64,000 nucleotides of DNA from JAIQET01 sp035542575 (lineage in GTDB: Bacteria > Acidobacteriota > Terriglobia > Terriglobales > Acidobacteriaceae): contig DATKLE010000068.1 of assembly GCA_035542575.1 (NCBI GenBank), forward strand, positions 1-64,000, written 5' to 3'. Both the position numbers and the translations under genes were made by a program. Numbering within the stretch: position 1 is the stretch's first letter; the number at the start of each line of letters is the position of its first letter. Below are positions 34,302 through 42,549 of the stretch, piece by piece. The notes below the pieces were generated by a model. The model ran no database searches. It worked only from the letters and a program-made list of their open reading frames with translations, and was not told where the DNA came from.

Positions 34302-35489
34302 ATGAACTCATCCACCAACATCCTCAGCCGCGAGTTCAAAGCGGATCCCTTTCCCTTTTACGCCCTCATGCGCGCCGAGCAGCCGGTGTGCTGCGTCACC
34401 GTGCCTGGCATGGGAAAAGCCTGGCTGATCACGCGCTATGACGATGTGGTCGCAGTCCTGAAAGACAACCGCTTCGCCAAGAATCCGCTGAACGCGTCCA
34501 CGCAGCCCTGGCTGCCGGGCTTTGCCAAGCCCTTGCAGCGCAACATGCTCGATCTTGACGAACCGGACCATGCCCGGTTGCGCACCCTCGTACACAAGGC
34601 CTTTACCCCCTCCATGGTGGAACGGCTGCAGGACCGCATCCAGGGGATTGCCGATCACTTGATTGATGCCGTCGCGCCCACGGGTGCCATGGACCTGGTC
34701 CGCGCCTATGCTTTGCCTCTTCCCTTGACCGTGATTGCGGAACTGCTGGGCATTCCCGGGCAGGACCGCGACCGTTTCCACCGTTGGTCGAAGGCGTTGG
34801 TAAAGACTCCGACGAAGCTCAATATGGTGGTCGCCCTTCCCTCCCTCATGGCGTTCATGCGTTACTTGCGCCGGCTTTTTCGGCAACTGCGCCGCGCACC
34901 GCAGGACGGACTGCTGACTGCGCTGGTGCAGGTCGAGGAGGCAGGCGACCGCTTGAGCGAGGACGAGTTGCTGGCCATGGCCTTTCTGCTGCTGATTGCC
35001 GGCCACGAGACGACTGTCAACTTGATATCCTCGGGAACCCTGGCACTGTTGCAGCACCCCGATGAGCTGGAGCGGCTGCGCGCCGACCCGTCACTGATCA
35101 AGCCGGCGGTCGAGGAACTGCTGCGTTACACCAACCCGCTGGAGACTGCCACTCCGAGATACGCTCGCGAAGACACCACTGTTGGGGACGTGCTCATTCC
35201 GCGCGGCGCATTGGTGCTGGCGGCGGTCGCCTCCGCCAACCGCGACGCCGCTCAGTTTGACGATCCCGACCGGCTGGACATCAGCCGGCAACAGAATCGG
35301 CACCTCGCCTTTGGACTGGGAGCGCACTTCTGTCTGGGTGCGCCCCTGGCGCGCCTGGAGGGGCAGATTGCCATCAACACCATCGTGCGCAGACTGCCGC
35401 ACTTGCAGCTTGCGGTCCCGGCAGAATCCTTGCGCTGGCGCGCCACCCCGGTTTTGCGCGGGCTGGAGGCGCTGCCGGTGCGGTGGTAA
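34302..35489 (+). CDS. cytochrome P450
   Basis: 395 aa from the ATG at 34302; a TTG at 34281 is also in frame. The I-helix has AGHETT at 233-238, the ExxR region follows, and the heme thiolate Cys344 is in FGLGAHFCLGAPLAR. Soluble bacterial class; it hydroxylates a hydrophobic substrate and needs ferredoxin and a reductase. No ferredoxin gene is next to it. Neighbours: an MBL hydrolase upstream and an ABC exporter downstream. Confidence 0.93.
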   Translation: MNSSTNILSREFKADPFPFYALMRAEQPVCCVTVPGMGKAWLITRYDDVVAVLKDNRFAKNPLNASTQPWLPGFAKPLQRNMLDLDEPDHARLRTLVHKAFTPSMVERLQDRIQGIADHLIDAVAPTGAMDLVRAYALPLPLTVIAELLGIPGQDRDRFHRWSKALVKTPTKLNMVVALPSLMAFMRYLRRLFRQLRRAPQDGLLTALVQVEEAGDRLSEDELLAMAFLLLIAGHETTVNLISSGTLALLQHPDELERLRADPSLIKPAVEELLRYTNPLETATPRYAREDTTVGDVLIPRGALVLAAVASANRDAAQFDDPDRLDISRQQNRHLAFGLGAHFCLGAPLARLEGQIAINTIVRRLPHLQLAVPAESLRWRATPVLRGLEALPVRW

Positions 35490-35547
35490 ACCTTTTCCAT
35501 CCTTCCCTCTTCCATCTCCATCTATTTAGGGTACTCTTAAGCGAGCG

Positions 35548-37515
35548 ATGGCTATTCAGGAAGAGGAAGTATTAGGGAAGGCCTATGACAGCCGCCTGAT
35601 GAAGCGGCTGCTGACGTATTTGCGGCCGTATAGGTGGCAGGTGGCGGTCGCTCTGGGCGCCATTGTCCTGAAGGCGGGCGCCGACGTTCTCGGCCCCTAC
35701 CTGACCAAGATCGCCATTGACCGCTACCTGGTCAAGACGCCGGGACAGCACTCGCCCTTCGACCGCTTCCTCAGCTCCGATCCTATGGTCGGCATCGCCC
35801 AGGTGGCAGCCCTGTTCGTCGCCACTCTGGTCATCAGCTTCTTCCTCGAATTCCTGCAAACCTACTTCATGCAGTGGACCGGCCAGAAGGTCATGTTCGA
35901 CCTGCGCAGCCAGATTTTCCGTCACCTGCAGCGCATGCACATCGGGTTCTATGACAAGAATCCCGTGGGACGCCTGGTCACCCGTGTGACCACTGACGTG
36001 GATGCGCTCAACGAGATGTTTACCTCCGGCGTGGTCGCCATCTTTGAGGACATCTTCGTGCTTGCCGGCATCGTGGCCATCATGCTGCACATGAACTGGA
36101 AATTGGCCCTGATCACCTTTGCCGTGCTGCCGGTGATCGGTTTCGCCACCAAGATTTTTCGTGACAAGGTGCGCGATTCCTATCGCCGGATTCGTGTCGC
36201 CATCGCCCGCATCAACGCCTATTTGCAGGAGCACGTCAGTGGCATGGTGGTGCTGCAGCTTTTCAACCGCGAGAAGCGCGCCTTCGACAAGTTCTCCGAA
36301 GTCAACGCCACCCATATGGACGCGTTCATGGACGCGATCATGGCCCACGCCGTGTACTACCCGGTGGTGGAAATCCTTTCCTCCATCGCTATCGCCTGCG
36401 TGGTCTGGTTTGGCGGCAACGACGTGATTCGTCGCGTCGCCACGCTCGGCATCCTGGTCGCCTTCATGCAGTATGCCCAGCGCTTCTTCCGGCCCATTCA
36501 GGACTTGAGCGAGAAGTACAACATTCTGCAGTCGGCCATGGCGTCCAGCGAGCGCATCTTCAAGCTGGTGGACACCCCGGTGGAGATTACCTCGCCGGCG
36601 GTGACGAAGACTCCTCAAGGACCCGGCCGAATTCAGTTCGAGCACGTATGGTTCGCGTATCGCAACGTTCCCCTGGAAAAGGCAAATGGAGACGGGACCT
36701 TCAAGGCCCGCCCGCTCACGCCCTCTGCGCCGACCGCCAGCGACACCCGTCCTCCGCACCCCGGCGATCCCGACTGGGTACTGCGCGATGTCAGCTTCAC
36801 CATAGAACCCGGCGAGACCGTGGCCATTGTCGGCCACACCGGCGCCGGCAAGACCACGATCATCTCCTTGCTGATGCGCTTCTACGACGTCCAGCAGGGT
36901 GCCATCACCATTGACGGCATGGATGTCAGGGACGTGGACATTGCCGAGCTGCGCCGCCGCTTCGGGGTGGTGCTGCAGGACCCGTTCCTGTTCACGGGAA
37001 CCGTCGAGGGCAATATCCGCCTGGGAACAGAATGGATTGAGGACGAAGACGTTGAGAAGGCTGCCGAAGACGTAAATCTTGCCGACTTCATCCGCACCCT
37101 CCCCGGCGGGTTTAAGGAAGCCGTGCATGAGCGCGGGAGCACGCTCTCCACGGGTCAGAAGCAGCTCATTTCTTTTGCCCGCGCTCTGGCCCATGACCCC
37201 AGAATCCTGATCCTTGACGAAGCCACTTCCAGCGTCGACACGGAGACCGAATTTCGCGTGCGCGATGCCCTTAGCCGTATGGTCGAGGGGCGCACGTCGC
37301 TGATCATTGCTCACCGGCTGTCCACCGTGCAGCGCGCCGACAAGATCATCGTCATGCACAAGGGCAAAGTGCGGGAGATGGGAAACCACCAGCAACTGCT
37401 GGCGCAGCGCGGCATCTACTACAAGCTTTATCAACTGCAGTACAAGGACCAGGAGGTTTCAGCTGGCCCATCTATCGCCGGCAGCCCGCAAGTCACCGCC
37501 AGCGCGGACGACTAG
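35548..37515 (+). CDS. ABC exporter, MsbA-like half transporter
   Basis: 655 aa. The N-terminal half is a six-segment membrane domain (about 20-310). The ATPase has Walker A GHTGAGKTT (429-437), signature LSTGQ (533) and Walker B ILILDEA (553-559). An unusual insertion of about 35 residues (NGDGTFKARPLTPSAPTASD) interrupts the start of the nucleotide domain. It would act as a homodimer exporting a lipid or amphiphile; lipid A core export is plausible given lpxB nearby, but a drug or peptide exporter is possible. Confidence 0.9.
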   Translation: MAIQEEEVLGKAYDSRLMKRLLTYLRPYRWQVAVALGAIVLKAGADVLGPYLTKIAIDRYLVKTPGQHSPFDRFLSSDPMVGIAQVAALFVATLVISFFLEFLQTYFMQWTGQKVMFDLRSQIFRHLQRMHIGFYDKNPVGRLVTRVTTDVDALNEMFTSGVVAIFEDIFVLAGIVAIMLHMNWKLALITFAVLPVIGFATKIFRDKVRDSYRRIRVAIARINAYLQEHVSGMVVLQLFNREKRAFDKFSEVNATHMDAFMDAIMAHAVYYPVVEILSSIAIACVVWFGGNDVIRRVATLGILVAFMQYAQRFFRPIQDLSEKYNILQSAMASSERIFKLVDTPVEITSPAVTKTPQGPGRIQFEHVWFAYRNVPLEKANGDGTFKARPLTPSAPTASDTRPPHPGDPDWVLRDVSFTIEPGETVAIVGHTGAGKTTIISLLMRFYDVQQGAITIDGMDVRDVDIAELRRRFGVVLQDPFLFTGTVEGNIRLGTEWIEDEDVEKAAEDVNLADFIRTLPGGFKEAVHERGSTLSTGQKQLISFARALAHDPRILILDEATSSVDTETEFRVRDALSRMVEGRTSLIIAHRLSTVQRADKIIVMHKGKVREMGNHQQLLAQRGIYYKLYQLQYKDQEVSAGPSIAGSPQVTASADD

Positions 37516-37589
37516 ACCCGAGCGCCTCGCCACAGTGCCAGCAACCCGATGATGCATTGACTTCCGCCGGAAATCAGTTTTTCGCGCAC

Positions 37590-37913
37590 TCAAGCGGGCC
37601 CGGAACACTGAAAGATGCCCGTCAGGGCTGCGGTAGGCAGACCGAGGCCGGCCACCAGCGACGCTACCCCGCCAATTCGAAGCGGCAATCCCTTGCGGCC
37701 CAACGATACGAAAATCCACAGCGCTCCCACCACCATCGCCAGGCCGGAAAAGAGCAATAGCAAGCAGGTGGCAGACAACGACAGCCTCTGGGACTCCCAC
37801 TCGCTGAGATCGGAGCCGACAAAAATCATAAGTCCGCCGAAAAACAGCATGAGGACTGCGAGACCCATCGCACTAACACCTGATTTGGAGAGCAGCGCCA
37901 TAGTTTTCGGCAT
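37590..37913 (-). CDS. small membrane protein, 107 aa
   Basis: Three hydrophobic segments: AMGLAVLMLFFGGLMIFVG, then ATCLLLLFSGLAMVVGALWI, then GGVASLVAGLGLPTAALTGI. The ATG at 37913 has only a weak ribosome site. The frame extends upstream through the divergent lpxB, but that part is not protein-like. Function unknown. It converges on the ABC exporter and diverges from lpxB. Confidence 0.6.
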   Translation of the reverse strand: MPKTMALLSKSGVSAMGLAVLMLFFGGLMIFVGSDLSEWESQRLSLSATCLLLLFSGLAMVVGALWIFVSLGRKGLPLRIGGVASLVAGLGLPTAALTGIFQCSGPA

Positions 37914-37955
37914 TGTACTCTCGTCCGCCCGAGCCCGTCCTCGTAGAACTCGCTT

Positions 37956-37961
37956 TACAAT
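37956..37961 (+). promoter_or_regulatory. candidate -10 box for lpxB
   Basis: TACAAT ends six bases before the lpxB GTG, suggesting a nearly leaderless transcript. Confidence 0.35.
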
Positions 37962-37967
37962 ACTGCC

Positions 37968-39110
37968 GTGGGCATCCTCATCTCCGCGGGCGAGGCTTCC
38001 GGCGAAATGTATGGCGCCGGGCTTATCGACGCCTTGCGCCGGCGTGTTCCGTCGCTCGAATTTTTCGGCGTAGGTGGGGAGCGCATGCGAGCTGCTGGTT
38101 GCGATACTATCGTCGACGCGAAAGACCTTGCCGTGGTCGGAATCTCCGAAATTCTCAGCCACCTCCCCAAGATCTACAGCCGATTTCGCACCCTTATCAC
38201 TGAGGCTGACAAACGCCGCCCCGACCTGGCAATCGTCATCGATTCGCCTGCCTTTAATTGGCGTGTGGCCCGCCAGATGCACAAACGCGGCATCCCAGTG
38301 GTGTACTACGTCTGCCCGCAATTCTGGGCCTGGCGCCAGGGCCGGGTCCGCCTGCTGCAGAAATACGTCACCAAGGCCCTGGTGATCTTTCCCTTTGAAG
38401 AGAAGTTCTATCGCGACCGCGGGGTAGATGCAACGTTCGTCGGACATCCTCTGGCTGACGTTTCCCCTCCTCTGGCTGATCGGAGCGAATATGCCAGCCA
38501 GCACAATCTGGACGCGGGGAAAGTCTGGATCACGCTCATGCCGGGCAGCCGGGTCAAGGAAGTGCGCATGAACCTGCCCACCATCCTGGAATCAGCCGCG
38601 AAGCTGGGCTGGGGGCACGAATTCCTGCTGCCGGTCGCACCTACACTTGACCGTGGCTTCATGGAAGGTCTGGTTGGCGGACGGCGGCCCATTCGTCTAG
38701 TCCGGGAAGCGCTGCCCGCCTTGGCCCACTCCCGCGCCGGAATCATCGCCAGCGGCACTGCCACGGTCGAAGCTGCGATGATGGGCACGCCTTTCGTGAT
38801 GGTCTATCGCGTTTCGCCGCTCACCTATGTGCTGGGACGCCCCCGCATCAAGGTCTCGCACTACGCCATGGTCAACCTGATCGCCGGCGAGGAAATCGTC
38901 CCGGAGCTGGTACAGCAGAATTTCACCACGGAAAACGTCGTAACGCGCATGAATCAGATCCTGCCCTTCGGCCCAGCCCGCGACAAGATGATTGCCGGCC
39001 TGGCCAGCGTGAAAGCCCGACTGCGCGGCCCCGCTACCGAGCACGCCGCAGAGCGCGCCGCGGAGACGATTGTTTCCATTCTGCGGGAACACTCGACTCG
39101 CATCTCTTAG
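37968..39110 (+). CDS. lpxB: lipid-A-disaccharide synthase
   Basis: 380 aa from a GTG at 37968 (MGILISAGEASGEMYGAGLI), the characteristic LpxB start. DYKFLVAP-type blocks are replaced by VYYVCPQFWAWRQGR and FPFEEKFYRDRGVDATFVGHP; LMPGSRVKEV marks the UDP-binding half, and IIASGTATVEAAMMGTP the acceptor site. It joins two acylated glucosamine units in lipid A synthesis at the inner membrane. Confidence 0.97.
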   Translation: MGILISAGEASGEMYGAGLIDALRRRVPSLEFFGVGGERMRAAGCDTIVDAKDLAVVGISEILSHLPKIYSRFRTLITEADKRRPDLAIVIDSPAFNWRVARQMHKRGIPVVYYVCPQFWAWRQGRVRLLQKYVTKALVIFPFEEKFYRDRGVDATFVGHPLADVSPPLADRSEYASQHNLDAGKVWITLMPGSRVKEVRMNLPTILESAAKLGWGHEFLLPVAPTLDRGFMEGLVGGRRPIRLVREALPALAHSRAGIIASGTATVEAAMMGTPFVMVYRVSPLTYVLGRPRIKVSHYAMVNLIAGEEIVPELVQQNFTTENVVTRMNQILPFGPARDKMIAGLASVKARLRGPATEHAAERAAETIVSILREHSTRIS

Positions 39111-39124
39111 CTACAAGCATCTTG

Positions 39125-39180
39125 TCGTCCTGAGCGCAGCTGGACTTCACGCAGTGAAGTCCAGCGCAGTCGAAGGACCC
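39125..39180. repeat. CCTGAGC...GTCGAAGG element with nested hairpin
   Basis: This dispersed element (other copies at 52729-52766, 52848-52871 and 61849-61872) contains a perfect 11-bp stem, CTGGACTTCAC at 39140-39150 and GTGAAGTCCAG at 39154-39164. A second, unrelated GGAATTCCTACTTCGCTCGG element follows at 39241-39271. The region after lpxB holds no gene. Confidence 0.65.
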
Positions 39181-39307
39181 CTGCTTGATCCAAACTGCGT
39201 CGCAGCAGCGGAGCATCAGTTCTTCAACGTGGTTTTCAGGAATAGGAATTCCTACTTCGCTCGGAATGACAATCATGAATTACTTGGGGAAGCAGGCAGG
39301 AAAGCCG

Positions 39308-42300
39308 CTATGTGCTCGCGCCGTGGCACTTCTTGTATTTCTTGCCCGAGCCACAGTAGCAGGGATCGTTGCGCCCGATCTTGGCGCCGCTGCGCACCAC
39401 TTGCTGCACCGGCTGGAAATCCCCCGAGCCCGCCATGCGAGCCTGCTCCAACTCCCGCCGCTTCTTCCGCTGGAAGGCTTCTTCCAGATCGTCCACGGAA
39501 GTGGCGATGGCGCGCGGAGGACGACGCCCATTCCCATCCCCCCCAGCCGCCACAGGCTTCAGGCCCTCAGCCTCCGGAGCGCCGCGTTCGACTGCGGCCT
39601 CGTACTGTACGGGACGCTCCAGGACTTGCATCAGATAGAGATACCGGACCGTCTCTTCCTGGAAGCGCTGCATCATCTCCTCGAACATGTCGAAAGACTC
39701 GCGCTTATACTCAACCAGCGGATCATGCTGCCCGTAGCCTCGCAGCCCAATGCCCTCCTTCAGGTGGTCCATGTTGAGGAGGTGGTCCTTCCACTGCGAG
39801 TCGAGCACGCTCAGCATGATCATGCGCTCGTGATAGCGCATGGCCTCCGGCCCAATCAGCTTTTCTTTGGCGTCGTAACGCTTTTTCAGGGTGTCGAAAA
39901 CCGCGTCGCCCAGTTCCTGGCGGTTTAACGTCTCCGGCTTTATCCCCTCGGCGGCAATATCCACTCCAAAGCGCGTAAACAGGGCGTCCTTGATGCCCTT
40001 CAGGTCCCAATCCGCGGGATGCACTTTAACCGCGCAGTACTGGTCCATCAGGTCGCTGAGAATTCCGGCGACATAGTCTTCGAGGATCAGCTCTTTCTGG
40101 TCCACCCCTTCCAGCAACTGGCGGCGTAGGCCGTACACCGCCTCGCGCTGCTTGTTCATTACGTCGTCATACTCCAACAGATGTTTGCGGGCCTCGAAGT
40201 TTTGTGCTTCGACCGCCTCCTGGGCCTTCTCAATGCGGCGGGTGATCAGCCGCGATTCGATCGGCACACCCTCTTCCATGCCTAGCCGCTGCAGCAGGTT
40301 CGAGACCCACTCCTTGGCGAAGATGCGCATCAGGTCATCTTCCAGCGAGAGATAAAAGCGCGAAGAGCCGGGATCGCCCTGGCGTCCCGCCCGACCGCGA
40401 AGCTGGTTGTCAATGCGCCGCGCCTCGTGACGTTCGGTGCCGAAAATGTGCAGGCCGCCGGCGGCGACGACTTCTTCGTGCTCCCGGTCAGTCTGCTCCT
40501 TATAGCGGTTGAAGATTCCGGCCCACTGGTCGCTGGGGGCCACATATTCGCTTCCCGAGTAGTACCAGACGGTGCTGTTGCCGTCGTCCGGCCGGGTCTC
40601 CACCTTGCCCTGCGCGGCGCGCAGCGGCTGAGCGATTCCCTTCTTCACGCACTCCTGCTTGGCCATGAACTCGGGATTGCCCCCGAGCAGAATGTCCGTG
40701 CCGCGCCCGGCCATGTTGGTGGCGATGGTGACCATCCCCTTGCGCCCGGCCTGCGCCACAATCTCAGCTTCCTTCTCGTGATACTTGGCATTCAGCACCA
40801 CGTGCTTGATGCCCTTTTTCTTCAGCAACTCCGACAACCGTTCCGACTTCTCAATCGACGTGGTACCCACCAGCACCGGCTGCCCGCCCTGGTTGAGCTT
40901 GTGGATCTCATCGGCAGCTGCGAAGTACTTCTCTTTCTCAGTCCGGTACACCACGTCGGGGTTTTCCAGCCGGAGCAGCGGCTTGTTGGTGGGGATGACC
41001 CGCACTTCCAGGTTGTAGATCTTTTCGAACTCCGGCGCTTCCGTTTCCGCCGTACCGGTCATGCCGGCCAGCTTCTTGTACATGCGAAAATAATTCTGGA
41101 AGGTAATGGTCGCCAGGGTCTGGTTTTCGCGCTCGATCTTGACGTTTTCCTTGGCTTCCACGGCCTGGTGCAAGCCATCCGACCAGCGCCGCCCCGGCAT
41201 CATGCGGCCGGTGAACTCATCCACGATGACCACTTCTTTTTCCCGGGGATTGTCGCCCTTGGCTTTCACCACATACTCAACATCGCGGCGATAGAGCACG
41301 TGCGCCTTGATCGCGGTCTCGACGTGGTGCTTGAGCTCCCAGTTTTCCGGATCGGCGATGTTCCCGATCCCTAGCAACCCCTCGACCTTCTCCCAGCCTT
41401 CATCGCTGACCGTGATGGTCTTGTGCTTCTCGTCCACGACGAAGTCACCGGTCAACTGCTTGGGCTCTCCCGGGGCAACATCGATCTCTTCGCCCTTCTC
41501 GAGCTTGGGAATAATGCGATTGACCCGCTCATATTTGTCGGTGGACTCCTCGCTGGCGCCGGAAATGATAAGCGGAGTGCGGGCTTCGTCGATCAGGATC
41601 GAGTCCACCTCGTCCACGATGCCGTAGTTGTGCCCGCGCTGCACGCAATCCTTCATGTCGAACTTCATGTTGTCGCGCAGGTAGTCGAAACCGAATTCGT
41701 TGTTGGTGCCATAGGTGACGTCAGCCGCATACGCCTCGTGGCGCTCCTCGTCGTCCAGTTCGTGGACGATCACGCCCACGCTCAGTCCCAGGAACTGATA
41801 GAGCTTGCCCATCCACTCCGAGTCGCGCTTGGCCAGGTAGTCATTCACCGTAACCACGTGCACGCCGCGCCCGCCTAGCGCATTCAGGTAAACCGGCAAA
41901 GTGGCGACCAGCGTTTTGCCTTCGCCGGTCTTCATTTCCGCGATCTTGCCCTCGTGCAGGAACATACCCCCGATCAACTGCACATCAAAGTGCCGCATCC
42001 CCAGCACGCGGCGACCCGCCTCCCGCACCACGGCAAAGGCCTCAACCAGCACCTCATCCAAGACCTGGTTCACTGCTTCCCGGCGCTCGTCCTCGAGCTC
42101 TTTAAGCCGGTCAGGATCGGCGTCCGGCTCATCGGCAATGCTGCTCAGGCGCTCCTGAATGCGTTTGCGGAATTCGTCGGTCTTGGCGCGCAACTGCTCG
42201 TCGCTGAGCTTACGCATCTCGGGTTCGAGCGCATTGATGGCCTCCACCCGGGGCATCACGCGCTTTACTTCCCGTTCGTTCTTGGTCCCAAAGATCTTGC

Positions 42301-42319
42301 CTAACAGCGTGTTGATCAC
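39308..42319 (-). CDS. secA: preprotein translocase ATPase SecA
   Basis: 1003 aa from the GTG at 42319 (INTLLGKIFGTKNERE), with GAAGGA eight bases upstream; the open frame reaches 42352. Walker A MKTGEGKTLVATLPVY, DEVDSILIDEARTPLIISG and the DEAD-like core are standard, as is the central AFVR/GTDILLGG block (NMAGRGTDILLGGNPE). The last residues form a SEC-C zinc motif (NDPCYCGSGKKYKKCHG). It drives Sec export across the inner membrane. The protein is longer than the E. coli form (901 aa) mostly through insertions in the C-terminal half. Confidence 0.97.
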   Translation of the reverse strand: MINTLLGKIFGTKNEREVKRVMPRVEAINALEPEMRKLSDEQLRAKTDEFRKRIQERLSSIADEPDADPDRLKELEDERREAVNQVLDEVLVEAFAVVREAGRRVLGMRHFDVQLIGGMFLHEGKIAEMKTGEGKTLVATLPVYLNALGGRGVHVVTVNDYLAKRDSEWMGKLYQFLGLSVGVIVHELDDEERHEAYAADVTYGTNNEFGFDYLRDNMKFDMKDCVQRGHNYGIVDEVDSILIDEARTPLIISGASEESTDKYERVNRIIPKLEKGEEIDVAPGEPKQLTGDFVVDEKHKTITVSDEGWEKVEGLLGIGNIADPENWELKHHVETAIKAHVLYRRDVEYVVKAKGDNPREKEVVIVDEFTGRMMPGRRWSDGLHQAVEAKENVKIERENQTLATITFQNYFRMYKKLAGMTGTAETEAPEFEKIYNLEVRVIPTNKPLLRLENPDVVYRTEKEKYFAAADEIHKLNQGGQPVLVGTTSIEKSERLSELLKKKGIKHVVLNAKYHEKEAEIVAQAGRKGMVTIATNMAGRGTDILLGGNPEFMAKQECVKKGIAQPLRAAQGKVETRPDDGNSTVWYYSGSEYVAPSDQWAGIFNRYKEQTDREHEEVVAAGGLHIFGTERHEARRIDNQLRGRAGRQGDPGSSRFYLSLEDDLMRIFAKEWVSNLLQRLGMEEGVPIESRLITRRIEKAQEAVEAQNFEARKHLLEYDDVMNKQREAVYGLRRQLLEGVDQKELILEDYVAGILSDLMDQYCAVKVHPADWDLKGIKDALFTRFGVDIAAEGIKPETLNRQELGDAVFDTLKKRYDAKEKLIGPEAMRYHERMIMLSVLDSQWKDHLLNMDHLKEGIGLRGYGQHDPLVEYKRESFDMFEEMMQRFQEETVRYLYLMQVLERPVQYEAAVERGAPEAEGLKPVAAGGDGNGRRPPRAIATSVDDLEEAFQRKKRRELEQARMAGSGDFQPVQQVVRSGAKIGRNDPCYCGSGKKYKKCHGAST

Positions 42320-42549
42320 AGCGACATTCCTTCGGAGGGCAACTCGCCCCACACTATCTCATAGAAGCCTAGCATATTAGATGCGGTCGGACGAGAGCGG
42401 GGACCGGCAGGGATATCAGCGCCGAGAACGCCAAGAACGCAATAAGAAGAAAACTCCAGTCCTCGGCAGCCCTTGGCGACCTAGGCAGTGAAGTATCCGT
42501 ATCACTGGGGCCAGGAGGCCTCTTCATGTAAGATTTCCCCGGCACCGAC

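Noticed and set aside
35572..37434. 620-codon minus-strand frame over the ABC exporter
   Set aside because: The exporter has full Walker and signature motifs; the antisense frame reflects high GC.
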